35,416 bases of DNA from Granulicella sp. (GTDB lineage: Bacteria > Acidobacteriota > Terriglobia > Terriglobales > Acidobacteriaceae). Location: positions 1-35,416 of the forward strand of contig DAHXNO010000077.1 in the NCBI GenBank assembly GCA_027365345.1. The letters run 5' to 3'. The translations under genes and the position numbers were made by a program. Positions 16,174 to 24,552 of the stretch are shown in pieces. The first letter of the stretch is position 1, and each line of letters starts with the position of its first letter. Below the pieces are notes generated by a model. That model was not told the origin of the DNA, searched no databases, and worked only from the letters and a program-made list of their open reading frames with translations.

Positions 16174-18597
16174 ATGGCAAGCAGCATTGCGGAGAAGTTT
16201 GAGACCATGGAGTACGGTCCCGCCCCGGAGGACGCCAGCGAGGTCCTTCGCTGGCTCGACACCCACCAGCGCCGCTTCGGCCATTTCATCAACGGCGCTT
16301 GGACCCCGCCAGACTCTCCGTCCAGCGACGACAGCTTCCATCCCTTTCCGGTAACCAATCCAGCCACCGGCGAACCTCTGGCCACGGTAGCCTGCGCCGG
16401 CCCCGCAGAGGTTGACCTCGCCGTCCAGGCCGCGCACTCCGCCCTCCCCGGCTGGCAGGCGCTCACTGGCCATCAGCGCGCTCGCTATCTCTACGCCCTC
16501 GCCCGTCAGGTGCAGAAGCACTCCCGCCGCTTGGCCGTGCTTGAAACGCTGGACAACGGCAAGAGCATCCGCGAGTCGCGCGATATCGACATCCCCCTCG
16601 TGGCCCGCCACTTCTACCACCACGCCGGCTGGGCGCAGTTGCTGGACGCAGAGTTTCCCGGCTACGCCCCGGTCGGCGTCGTCGGCCAGATCATTCCCTG
16701 GAACTTCCCTCTTCTCATGTTCGCTTGGAAGGTCGCGCCCGCGCTCGCGGCTGGCTGCACCGTCGTCATCAAGCCGGCGGAGTACACCCCACTCACCGCT
16801 CTGGCCATGGCGGAGATCGCCGCCGAAGTTGGCCTTCCCCAAGGCGTGCTCAACGTCATCGCTGGCGACGGCAGAACCGGCGCAGCCATCGTCTCCCATC
16901 CCGGCATCGATAAGATCGCCTTCACCGGTTCTACTGAGGTCGGGCGCATCATCCGCAAAACCACCGCCAACACCCGCAAAAAGCTCTCCCTTGAGCTGGG
17001 CGGCAAAGGCCCCTTCGTCGTCTTCGACGACGCCGATCTGGACTCCGCCGTGGAGGGCCTCGTCGACGGCATCTGGTTCAACCAAGGTCAGGTCTGCTGC
17101 GCCGGCTCGCGTCTGCTCGTTCAGGAGCGCGTCGCAGAACGGCTCTATGACAAGCTCCGCGCTCGTATGCAAACCCTGCGCGTGGGCTCGCCCATGGACA
17201 AGGCCATCGACATCGGAGCCATCGTCGACCAGGTCCAGTATGACCGCATCGCCTCCCTCGTTCAAACCGGCGTTCACGAAGGCGCAACCTGCTACCAGCC
17301 GCAGACTCCCTTGCCCGAGCGCGGCTTCTTCTTCCCCCCCACACTGCTCACCAACGTCTCTCCCGCCGCCACAGTCGCCCAGCAGGAGATCTTTGGCCCT
17401 GTGCTGGTCGCCATGACCTTCCGCACCCCTGCGGAGGCCGTCGAACTGGCCAACAACACCACCTATGGCCTCGCCGCCAGCGTATGGAGTGAGAACATCA
17501 ACCTCGCCCTCGACGTAGCCTCCCAGATCAAGGCTGGCGTCGTCTGGGTCAATGCCATCAACCTCTTCGACGCCGCCTCTGGCTTCGGCGGATACCGCGA
17601 GTCCGGCTACGGTCGCGAGGGAGGCAGCGAGGGTATGCTGGAGTACCTCGAGCCCCGCTGGCTCCACGCGCAGAGAACCTCCTCCACTCCAGCCGCAGCC
17701 CAGCCCGACGCTCCCGCAGACCCTCCCTCCCAGGACATTGCCGAGGTTGGCGAGCCGACCATCGATCGCACCGTCAAGCAGTACATCGGCGGCAAGCAGG
17801 CGCGCCCGGACTCCGGCTACAGCTTTCCCATCCACGATCGCCTCGGCCGCCTCGTGGGCCAGGCCCCTCTGGGCAACCGCAAAGATATTCGCAACGCCGT
17901 GGAGGCGGCCTGGGCCGCAACCAAGTGGGCCAAAACCTCAGCCCATGGCCGTGCCCAGGTGCTCTACTTTATCGCTGAAAATCTCGCCCAGCGGCGAACC
18001 GAAATCAGCGCCAGGCTGGCCGCCTTCGTCGCCCCCGAACAAGCCGCCCTGGAGCTGGATTCCTGCATCGAACGGACCTTCGCCTATGCCGCCTGGGCGG
18101 ATAAGTTTGAAGGCTCGGTGCACAACCCCCCGGCCCGCATGGTCACCCTGGCCATGAAGGAGCCCGTAGGCGTCATCGCCATCCTTGCGCCTGACCAGGC
18201 CCCGCTGCTCAGCCTGCTCTCGCTCGTCCTGCCCGCCATCGCCATGGGCAACACCGTGGTCGCCGTTCCCAGCCCCAGCGCCGCCACCCTGATGGGCGAG
18301 CTCTACCAGGTCCTTGACACCAGCGACCTCCCCGGAGGCGTCGTCAACCTGGTCGCCGGCAACCCCACCGAACTCGGCAAGACGCTGGCCGAGCACGATG
18401 GGATCGACGCCATCTGGAGCTTCCGCGATGCAGCCACAGCCACCATGGCCAAGGCCGCCTCCATCGGCAACCTCAAGCAGGTCTTCACCCCTCACGGATA
18501 TCTCATCGACTGGTTTGACCCCACCCAATCCCAAGGCCGCTGGTTTCTCCACCACGCCACTCAGGTCAAGAACATCTGGATCCCCTACGGAGAGTAG
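16174..18597 (+). CDS. ALDH16-type aldehyde dehydrogenase with a second, inactive ALDH domain
   Basis: The start is the ATG at 16174 with AAGAGG seven bases before it, giving 807 residues. Residues ~25-500 form a complete NAD(P)-dependent aldehyde dehydrogenase: Asn177 in IPWNFPL, the FTGSTEVGRII coenzyme loop, Glu274 in LELGGKGP and the nucleophile Cys308 in GQVCCAGSR. A linker rich in Ala, Pro and Ser leads to a second ALDH-like region (from YIGGKQARPDSGYSF to the end). It keeps the coenzyme-domain pattern but has no LELGG glutamate and no catalytic cysteine, and it stops where the catalytic domain should begin. This matches the ALDH16 family, where the second domain is structural. Position after deoC suggests oxidation of acetaldehyde to acetate, though the substrate is inferred. 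Confidence 0.9.
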   Translation: MASSIAEKFETMEYGPAPEDASEVLRWLDTHQRRFGHFINGAWTPPDSPSSDDSFHPFPVTNPATGEPLATVACAGPAEVDLAVQAAHSALPGWQALTGHQRARYLYALARQVQKHSRRLAVLETLDNGKSIRESRDIDIPLVARHFYHHAGWAQLLDAEFPGYAPVGVVGQIIPWNFPLLMFAWKVAPALAAGCTVVIKPAEYTPLTALAMAEIAAEVGLPQGVLNVIAGDGRTGAAIVSHPGIDKIAFTGSTEVGRIIRKTTANTRKKLSLELGGKGPFVVFDDADLDSAVEGLVDGIWFNQGQVCCAGSRLLVQERVAERLYDKLRARMQTLRVGSPMDKAIDIGAIVDQVQYDRIASLVQTGVHEGATCYQPQTPLPERGFFFPPTLLTNVSPAATVAQQEIFGPVLVAMTFRTPAEAVELANNTTYGLAASVWSENINLALDVASQIKAGVVWVNAINLFDAASGFGGYRESGYGREGGSEGMLEYLEPRWLHAQRTSSTPAAAQPDAPADPPSQDIAEVGEPTIDRTVKQYIGGKQARPDSGYSFPIHDRLGRLVGQAPLGNRKDIRNAVEAAWAATKWAKTSAHGRAQVLYFIAENLAQRRTEISARLAAFVAPEQAALELDSCIERTFAYAAWADKFEGSVHNPPARMVTLAMKEPVGVIAILAPDQAPLLSLLSLVLPAIAMGNTVVAVPSPSAATLMGELYQVLDTSDLPGGVVNLVAGNPTELGKTLAEHDGIDAIWSFRDAATATMAKAASIGNLKQVFTPHGYLIDWFDPTQSQGRWFLHHATQVKNIWIPYGE

Positions 18598-18711
18598 CCC
18601 CAACCTTCCCCACCCATCCCTCTGCTTCCTGCCTCGCCCGGCCCACGTCAGCCGGTGGCGTTGCGCGCTCGGCCCGCTCCACTCTCCAACCGCCGTCCCC
18701 GCGCAGTCGCT

Positions 18712-19704
18712 CTACCGGCGCATTCTGGGGTCGGCCAGCGCGTACACCGAATCCGTCACCAGGTTCACCAGCGCATAGGAAAGCCCAATCGCCAGAATGC
18801 ACCCCTGCACTAGCGCATAGTCTCGATTGGAGATCGCCGTCAGCGTCAGCCGTCCCAACCCTGGCCACGCAAAGATCGTCTCGGTAACAATCGCCCCCGC
18901 CAGCAGCGAACCAAACTGCAACCCAACCACCGTCAGCACCGGATTCAACGCATTGCGCAGCGCATGCCGATACACCACCACATTCTCCGGCAATCCCTTG
19001 GCCCGCGCTGTCCGGATGTAGTCCTGCCCCAGCTCCTCCAGCATGGAGGTGCGGATCATCCGGGTCAGAATCGCCGCCAGCCCGGAACCCAGCGTAATCG
19101 CCGGTAACACCAGATGACGTAGAAGATCACCCACGCCCACGCCCGCCCCAGAGACAGGAAACCACCCTGCATCAATGGAGAACACCAGAATCAAAATCGG
19201 TCCCAGGGCAAAGTTCGGTATAGACAATCCAACCAGGCTGGCGAATCCTACCGTCTGGTCCGGCCAACGGTCAGCCCTTCGCGCTGAAAGCACTCCGGCT
19301 GGAACCGCCAGCCCTACCCCAATCAGCGCAGCCGCCAGCGCCAGCGCCAGGGTATACGGATAGCGCTGCAGAATCAGGTGCATCACCGAATCATGCAATC
19401 GCAGCGACTGCCCCAGATCACCATGCAGCAGCCCCTTCCAGTAGTGCATATACTGCGTCCCCAGCGGTTGGTCCAGACCATAGGCGTGGCGCAATCCCGC
19501 GATATCGGCAGCGGTCGCTCCATCGCCCAGCATCTGCACAATCGGATCGCCCGGCACCAGATGAATCATCAGAAACACCACCGTCACCACCACCCACAGC
19601 ACCGGCAGCGTCGTCGCCAGCCGCCATAGGATCCTGCGTACCGCCGCCTGGCTCGGACTACGCTGTGCCATCCGTTCCTCACCGGATGTTGGCTTGTCTC
19701 TCAT
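18712..19704 (-). CDS. Orphan DppB/OppB-type ABC transporter permease
   Basis: A 330-residue inner-membrane permease of the dipeptide/oligopeptide/nickel family. The first membrane segment and VFLMIHLVPGDPIVQMLG are the family N-terminal signature. The YGLDQPLGTQYMHYWKGLL loop, the EAA-type coupling loop (DYIRTARAKGLPENVVVYRH, RNALNP) and the last segments with FAWPGLGRLTLTAI complete the pattern. The ATG at 19704 overlaps the stop of the CorC gene as ATGA and has AGGAG eight bases upstream, so translation is coupled. The usual partners (DppC-type permease, ATPases, binding protein) are absent from the window; downstream is the convergent ALDH gene. It may work with subunits encoded elsewhere. 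Confidence 0.9.
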   Translation of the reverse strand: MRDKPTSGEERMAQRSPSQAAVRRILWRLATTLPVLWVVVTVVFLMIHLVPGDPIVQMLGDGATAADIAGLRHAYGLDQPLGTQYMHYWKGLLHGDLGQSLRLHDSVMHLILQRYPYTLALALAAALIGVGLAVPAGVLSARRADRWPDQTVGFASLVGLSIPNFALGPILILVFSIDAGWFPVSGAGVGVGDLLRHLVLPAITLGSGLAAILTRMIRTSMLEELGQDYIRTARAKGLPENVVVYRHALRNALNPVLTVVGLQFGSLLAGAIVTETIFAWPGLGRLTLTAISNRDYALVQGCILAIGLSYALVNLVTDSVYALADPRMRR

Positions 19705-21221
19705 CCCCTCTTCTCCTGCGCTTCCGTTCCGCCATGGGCGCCGCGCCTCGGCATCAACCCTCCACTCGCCCCTCCGTCAACTCGCGAAACACGCACCGGC
19801 AGCCCGGTTTGGGCGCTCAAGCCCGCAACCGGGCCGGCAACCGGGTCGGCATGCGGCCCTCCAATCGGGTCAACCCGCACCTGCGCAATTCGTTGATTCT
19901 CCATCCTCACCACGCGGAAACGACGGCCATGGAAGTCCACCCACTCCCCTTCCACCGGGATATGGCCCAGCTTCACCAGCAGAAAACCAGCCAGCGTCTC
20001 CACCCCGTAGGCGCGCGGAAACTTCCAATGCAGTTGCGTTACCAGATCGCGCAGACTCGCCGTGCCATCCAGCAGCAACCCTCCACCGGAGGCTGGCAGC
20101 GGCAGATTCCGCCCCGTGTCAAACTCATCCTCCATCTCCCCCACCACCTGTTCCAGCACATCCTCCGCAGTCACCAATCCCAGCGTCGAGCCGAACTCGT
20201 CCACCACAATGGCTATCTGTCTGCGCCGCTCCTTGAACTCCTGTAACAGCTCTGACACCCGTTTGGTCTCGGGAATCACCAGCACGTCCCGCATCACCTG
20301 CCGCATCGTCACCCCGGATGCGCTGCGGTTTCCCAAACCATGCGCCACACTGCGGAAGTGCATCAGCCGGGAGATGTCCTTGGAGTAAACCACTCCAATA
20401 ATGTAGTCGCGTCCCTTCTCCGGATCGTAGATTGGAATCCTCGAGTGCTGCTCCTCCACAATCCTCGCACTGGCCTGCTCCAGCCCCACATCCGCCGCCA
20501 AAGAAAAGATCTTCCCGCGCGGGGTCATAATCTCATTCACCACCACCTCGTCGAGCTCAATGGCGCGATGGATCATCTCCTCTTGGAAAGGCGGCAATAG
20601 CCCCATCCTTCGGGTCTCCGTCGCCAGCAGCTTCAACTCCTCCGGAGAGTGGGCAGAGGTCTCTCCTCGCAACGGCGCATCAAAAGACCGCAGAACCATC
20701 TCGGCCGACCGGTTCATCAAGCTCACCGCCGGTCGCGTCATCCTCAGAAAGAAGTCCATCGGCCCCGCAATCGCCAGGGCGATCCGCTCCGCGCGCTGCA
20801 GCGCCAATGACTTGGGCACCAGCTCACCCAGCAGCACCTCAAAGTAGGTGATGATCGCAAAGGCCAGCACCACAGCGATCGTGTGCGCATAGAAAACGGC
20901 ATGCAAGTGCATGCCCGGCAGCCGGCCAAACCACCCGATGCGCGTCAGTCCGCCCAGAACCGCGCCCGCCAGCACCGGCTCTCCCAATCCACCCAGCGCC
21001 AGGCTCGCCATCGTCACGCCAAACTGTACTGCGGGCAGAAACTTGTCCAGCTCCTGCTTCAGCCGCAGCGCGGTTCGAGCTCCCGGACGGTTCTCCGCAA
21101 TCAGTTGTTCGATCCGCGTCTCCCGGACGCTGACAATGGCAAACTCCGCAGCCACAAAAAAGCTATTCGCCAGAATGAAGAAGGCGATCAGACTCCCGTG
21201 AACAAGACTCCACTCCAGCAT
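19701..21221 (-). CDS. CorC/HlyC family protein (DUF21-CBS pair-CorC_HlyC)
   Basis: A 506-residue membrane protein taken from the ATG at 21221, which puts the first hydrophobic segment (LIAFFILANSFFVAAEFAIV) close to the start. The DUF21/CNNM membrane domain includes RETRIEQLIAENRPGA and FEVLLGELVPKSLALQ. It is followed by a CBS pair (EIMTPRGKIFSL; SRIPIYDPEKGRDYIIGVV; VIPETKRVSELLQEF; IAIVVDEFGSTLGLVTAEDV) and the CorC_HlyC domain (DGTASLRDL). Family members are linked to Mg2+/Co2+ efflux or tolerance. The C-terminal ~60 residues are Gly/Pro/Ala-rich and probably disordered. Its stop overlaps the start of a DppB-type permease, an unusual partner. Confidence 0.9.
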   Translation of the reverse strand: MLEWSLVHGSLIAFFILANSFFVAAEFAIVSVRETRIEQLIAENRPGARTALRLKQELDKFLPAVQFGVTMASLALGGLGEPVLAGAVLGGLTRIGWFGRLPGMHLHAVFYAHTIAVVLAFAIITYFEVLLGELVPKSLALQRAERIALAIAGPMDFFLRMTRPAVSLMNRSAEMVLRSFDAPLRGETSAHSPEELKLLATETRRMGLLPPFQEEMIHRAIELDEVVVNEIMTPRGKIFSLAADVGLEQASARIVEEQHSRIPIYDPEKGRDYIIGVVYSKDISRLMHFRSVAHGLGNRSASGVTMRQVMRDVLVIPETKRVSELLQEFKERRRQIAIVVDEFGSTLGLVTAEDVLEQVVGEMEDEFDTGRNLPLPASGGGLLLDGTASLRDLVTQLHWKFPRAYGVETLAGFLLVKLGHIPVEGEWVDFHGRRFRVVRMENQRIAQVRVDPIGGPHADPVAGPVAGLSAQTGLPVRVSRVDGGASGGLMPRRGAHGGTEAQEKRG

Positions 21222-21660
21222 GGTCGGGCTACCCGGCTCTCCTGCATGCGTCCATGGAAGAGCGCATCTCCACGCCATCTTCCTTCAAGAGAATGGTACC
21301 GCGATCATGCATCTGCGCTTCGGGCGCAGCCTGGCGCCTGCTCAGCGCAGCGAACAGCCTCCAAGACCACCCCGCCGTCAAAGCCGGCTTCAATTCGGCA
21401 TTCCTATGCCGTGCTCCGCCAACTTGCCCTCGCAACGCAGCCAGCCCGCATCACAAACTCCCGCTAGGCCCTCCGGCTCAACCAGCCAGACTCACAGTAG
21501 CCTTCAAAACCAGCGGATCGATGCTCACACAACCGTCTTGCAGACCCAATCAAGCCAAAAACAGATAAGCCACGGCAAGCCCAACCAGCCCGCTCCATGC
21601 AACCGGCCCGTTGCTCACTCCTACACAAGAAGGCGCATCAGCAACCCTCGCTACATCATC
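21222..21660. other. Gene-free stretch upstream of corC-like gene
   Basis: Several open frames cross here on both strands, but none has a family resemblance, normal residue composition or ribosome site, so I see no gene. A small hairpin (CGGCAT-TCCT-ATGCCG, 21396-21411) is present. The region must hold the promoter of the reverse-strand CorC gene, but I could not pick one out. Confidence 0.45.
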
Positions 21661-21678
21661 AGCTTGTCGGCACAAGCT
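21661..21678 (-). terminator. Hairpin immediately after trxA
   Basis: AGCTTGT-CGGC-ACAAGCT is a perfect 7-bp stem with a 4-base loop, two bases past the trxA stop codon. There is no U-tract after it on the reverse strand, so it is either a weak terminator or an mRNA 3'-end stabiliser. Confidence 0.5.
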
Positions 21679-21680
21679 CT

Positions 21681-22013
21681 TTAGGCAAGAACCCGCTTCA
21701 GGCTCGCTTCGATCGTATCCTTGGGAACGAACCCGACGATCTGTTCGGCAACCTTCCCGCCCTTGAAGATCAGCAGCGACGGAATCCCGCGAATGCCATA
21801 GCGGCCGGGCGTCAGATTGTTCTTATCGACGTCCATCTTCATCACTTTCAGCTTGCCGTTATACTGCTCAGCCACCGCCTCCACCACAGGAGCCACCGCG
21901 CGGCAGGGACCACACCAAGCGGCCCAGAAATCTACCAGTACCGGCATATCCGACTGCAGAACCTTCTGTTCGAACTCCCCGTCGTTCACCTCAGACACAA
22001 ACTGACCAGCCAT
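21681..22013 (-). CDS. trxA: Thioredoxin
   Basis: A 110-residue cytoplasmic disulfide reductase with the active site WCGPC (Cys34 and Cys37) after VLVDFWAA, and the cis-proline loop GIRGIPSLLIF. The length is that of a standard thioredoxin. The ATG at 22013 has a strong GGAGAGGAG ribosome site; the frame is open far upstream but that part is antisense-like overlap with the thrB region. It follows thrC and thrB on the same strand with a 125-base gap, so it may have its own promoter. A hairpin sits right after the stop. Confidence 0.96.
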   Translation of the reverse strand: MAGQFVSEVNDGEFEQKVLQSDMPVLVDFWAAWCGPCRAVAPVVEAVAEQYNGKLKVMKMDVDKNNLTPGRYGIRGIPSLLIFKGGKVAEQIVGFVPKDTIEASLKRVLA

Positions 22014-22138
22014 ACGAACTCCTCTCCTTTGGGACTCTTCCTGGCCTGCCACGCTTCGTCGGCAGCATAAGCCAGTCTCAAATCCCTTACCATCATAGAT
22101 GCCAGACAGTCGAAAATGATTCCAACCCGCCCCACCCC

Positions 22139-23134
22139 CTACAGAAAGCTCCTCTCCGCTCCGCTCCCAACCCGTATCGGCAATAGCTCTACATCGGGTC
22201 CAACCACTCCCTGAATCAGCGTCTCCGCCTCCAATAACGTCGCATGCTCTGACAAAAACACCAGCACAGAAGGTCCTGCACCGCTCAGGGCGACCCCCGC
22301 AATCTCCCGCTCCCTCATCAGCGGAAGCATCGTCTTCAGCAGCGGACAGGCCTCTTGCCGGTAGGGCTGATGCATCCTGTCCTGCATCGCCGTTCCCAGC
22401 AGGTCCAGCCGTCCCTGCGCAAACGCAGCCACCAGCAGCGCCGCCCGCTGCACATTGAAGATCGCGTCCGCCTTCGAGTAGCCCTCCGGCAGCAGCGCCC
22501 TGGCCTGCCGCGTCGTCAGGCTCGTTGCGGGCACCGCCAGCAGCATCTCCCACATCCGCGTGCTTCCGGAGATCTGCGCCAGGCTCTGAACAAAATGTTG
22601 TGCGCTGTTCTGCACAAAATGTTGACCGAACGCTGCCACCTGCACACTCTCTCCGCTCACCGCGGCCACCGTAAACCCTCCGTACCAGCAAGCGGTCACA
22701 TTATCCGGATGCCCCTCCCTCCGGCAGGCCTCCGCCACGATCCCCGCATCACTCCAATCCAACCCTCCAAAGTGATCGGCCAGCGCCACCCCGGCCAGCA
22801 AAGCCGCTGCGCTCGATCCGCAGCCCATCCCCAGCGGAATCTCGTTATGCACCTTCAGGTGCAGCGGCGCCACCTTGGCCCCGGCTCGTTCCAACACCTC
22901 ACGATAGGTCTCCAGAATCAGGTTGTCTTCCACCCCTCCACAGCGCTCCGCGTCTCTCCCTGTGGCCTGGATCTGGAACCCTGCCGCCGCCTGCGCCTCA
23001 ACCGTCAGCCGCATCGATAGCGCCAATCCCACCGCGTCGAAACCCGGCCCCAGATTGGCCGATGTCGCAGGCAGAGAGATTCGCACCCCTCGCCTCTGTC
23101 TTCCCTGGCTCAAACCCACCCCAACCGCGCTCAC
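22139..23134 (-). CDS. thrB: Homoserine kinase
   Basis: A GHMP-family kinase that phosphorylates homoserine to O-phosphohomoserine in threonine synthesis. Signature parts are RISLPATSANLGPGFDAVGL at the N-terminus, the ATP-binding loop IPLGMGCGSSAAALLAG, RREGHPDNVTA, and the C-terminal GVALSGAGPSVLVF. Translation may begin at the GTG at 23134, whose GTGA overlaps the thrC stop. A GTG at 23086 is an equally good start: it has AGAGG six bases upstream and sits exactly where the family core begins. An 8-residue tandem repeat (QHFVQNSA, QHFVQSLA) lies in the middle and looks like a local duplication in a variable loop. Confidence 0.93.
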   Translation of the reverse strand: MSAVGVGLSQGRQRRGVRISLPATSANLGPGFDAVGLALSMRLTVEAQAAAGFQIQATGRDAERCGGVEDNLILETYREVLERAGAKVAPLHLKVHNEIPLGMGCGSSAAALLAGVALADHFGGLDWSDAGIVAEACRREGHPDNVTACWYGGFTVAAVSGESVQVAAFGQHFVQNSAQHFVQSLAQISGSTRMWEMLLAVPATSLTTRQARALLPEGYSKADAIFNVQRAALLVAAFAQGRLDLLGTAMQDRMHQPYRQEACPLLKTMLPLMREREIAGVALSGAGPSVLVFLSEHATLLEAETLIQGVVGPDVELLPIRVGSGAERSFL

Positions 23135-24552
23135 GCTGGCCCCAGCGCCGATGGCTGCGCATCGAGCACTCGCAGCACAGCATCCGCATCGGCGTCCAGC
23201 ACCATCGGAGCGCGCCGCAACCGGGCGTGCTCCGCCAACTCGGCGGAGCCGGCGCTCTCCATCTCCGCCTCGCTCAGCAACTCGCCCAAGTGGTACTTGA
23301 TCGTGTAGTCGGAGTCCTTCAACGTATGCCCCGTCAGCAGCAGCACCACCGTCTCCTCCCTGCCCACTCGCCCATCGGCTGCCAGCTTCTTCAGCCCCGC
23401 CAGCGTCACTGCGGAGGCCGGCTCGCAGCCGATCCCTTCAGCCCCAATCTCAGCCTTGGCCAGCGCAATCTCCCGCTCCGATACCTGCTCACACCATCCC
23501 CCCGTCCAGGCCAGCGTCCGCACCGCCTTCTTCCAGGAAGCCGGGTTGCCAATCTGAATCGCCGACGCACGCGTCTTTGCAACCACCGGCTCCAGCGCCG
23601 CTCCGCCGTTTGCCTGCAAGCTTCGGTACAACGGATTGGCGCCCTCCGCCTGAATCACGCTGATCTTCGGAGCCTGATGCACCAGACCCAGATGCATCAT
23701 CTCAGCAAAGCCCTTACCCAGCGCAGAGCAGTTGGCCAGGTTGCCGCCGGGCACAATCACATGCTGCGGAGCCTGCCAGTCGCACTGCTCCATCATCTCG
23801 AACGCCGGCGTCTTCTGCCCCTCCAGCCGATAAGGATTCACGGAGTTCAGCAGATACACCGGGGCTCTCTTCACCACCTCACCCAGCACCCTCACGCAAC
23901 CATCAAAGTCTGTCCGCAACTGCAGCGTCGTCGATCCGTAGTCCATCGCCTGCGACAGCTTGCCCCACGCGATCTTTCCCTCCGGAATCAGCACCAGGCT
24001 GCGCACTCCGGCCCGGGCCGCATAGGCCGCCATCGCTGCGGACGTATTTCCCGTCGAAGCGCACGCTACCCACTCAAAGCCGCTGGCCACCGCCACGGAA
24101 AGGGCCGCTGTCATACCCGTGTCCTTGAAGGATCCAGTCGGATTCATCCCCTGATGCTTGGCCAGCAGCCAGTTCAACCCCAAAGCCGCAGCCGTCCTGG
24201 GCATCTCATACAGCGGCGTATTGCCCTCCCGCAGCGTGATCACCCGCTCCTCAGCCACAATCGGCAACAGATCCCGAAACCTCCACACCCCGCTCTGGTC
24301 CACACCCAGCGTTGAGGTCCTTCGCTCCTGCCACAGATAACGCAGCGCACTGGCATTGGGCAGGTTCCTGGTCCCCGGCTGGCCGGCCATCGAACCGCCT
24401 CCCACCGCTCCCTGCGCAGCGCTCTCGCTCCACGGATACTCCACCTCAAACAGATCGTCGCAGCTGCGGCATCTAAAATTGCTCTGTGCTTGCTCTGCGG
24501 CAATCCGGTCGCCGCATCCCGTGCATCGAAGGATGTGTGATGAAGGCTTCAT
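23131..24552 (-). CDS. thrC: Threonine synthase
   Basis: A PLP enzyme that converts O-phosphohomoserine to threonine. The 473-residue protein begins with a zinc-ribbon-like segment with cysteines at 10, 13, 28 and 31 (CTGCG, CRSCDD), common in the plant-like class of threonine synthases. The PLP lysine is Lys143 in GMNPTGSFKDTGM, followed by CASTGNTSAAMAAYAARAG and the phosphate-binding PGGNLANCSALGKG. The ATG at 24552 is fixed by the cysteine ribbon, which begins nine residues later. It forms an operon with thrB (4-base overlap). Its first 13 bases overlap the divergent modA gene. Confidence 0.94.
   Translation of the reverse strand: MKPSSHILRCTGCGDRIAAEQAQSNFRCRSCDDLFEVEYPWSESAAQGAVGGGSMAGQPGTRNLPNASALRYLWQERRTSTLGVDQSGVWRFRDLLPIVAEERVITLREGNTPLYEMPRTAAALGLNWLLAKHQGMNPTGSFKDTGMTAALSVAVASGFEWVACASTGNTSAAMAAYAARAGVRSLVLIPEGKIAWGKLSQAMDYGSTTLQLRTDFDGCVRVLGEVVKRAPVYLLNSVNPYRLEGQKTPAFEMMEQCDWQAPQHVIVPGGNLANCSALGKGFAEMMHLGLVHQAPKISVIQAEGANPLYRSLQANGGAALEPVVAKTRASAIQIGNPASWKKAVRTLAWTGGWCEQVSEREIALAKAEIGAEGIGCEPASAVTLAGLKKLAADGRVGREETVVLLLTGHTLKDSDYTIKYHLGELLSEAEMESAGSAELAEHARLRRAPMVLDADADAVLRVLDAQPSALGPA

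Noticed and set aside
16102-17835. A 577-codon reverse open frame opposite the ALDH16 gene
   Set aside because: The Gly/Asp/Val-rich antisense pattern and the perfect ALDH motifs on the other strand show it is not a gene.
21220-21684. Possible small gene between the corC-like gene and trxA on the forward strand
   Set aside because: Gln/Ser/Pro/Arg-rich translation with no motif, no ribosome site, and it runs antisense into the trxA 3' end.
22014-22691. N-terminal extension of thioredoxin to 336 residues
   Set aside because: The extra part lies mostly on the thrB coding region in another frame; the thioredoxin start at 22013 has a strong ribosome site and normal length.
24540-24552. Reading ATGAAGGCTTCAT as an operator palindrome
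   Set aside because: The symmetry is explained by the two opposing start codons and similar second codons; there is no separate evidence for protein binding.
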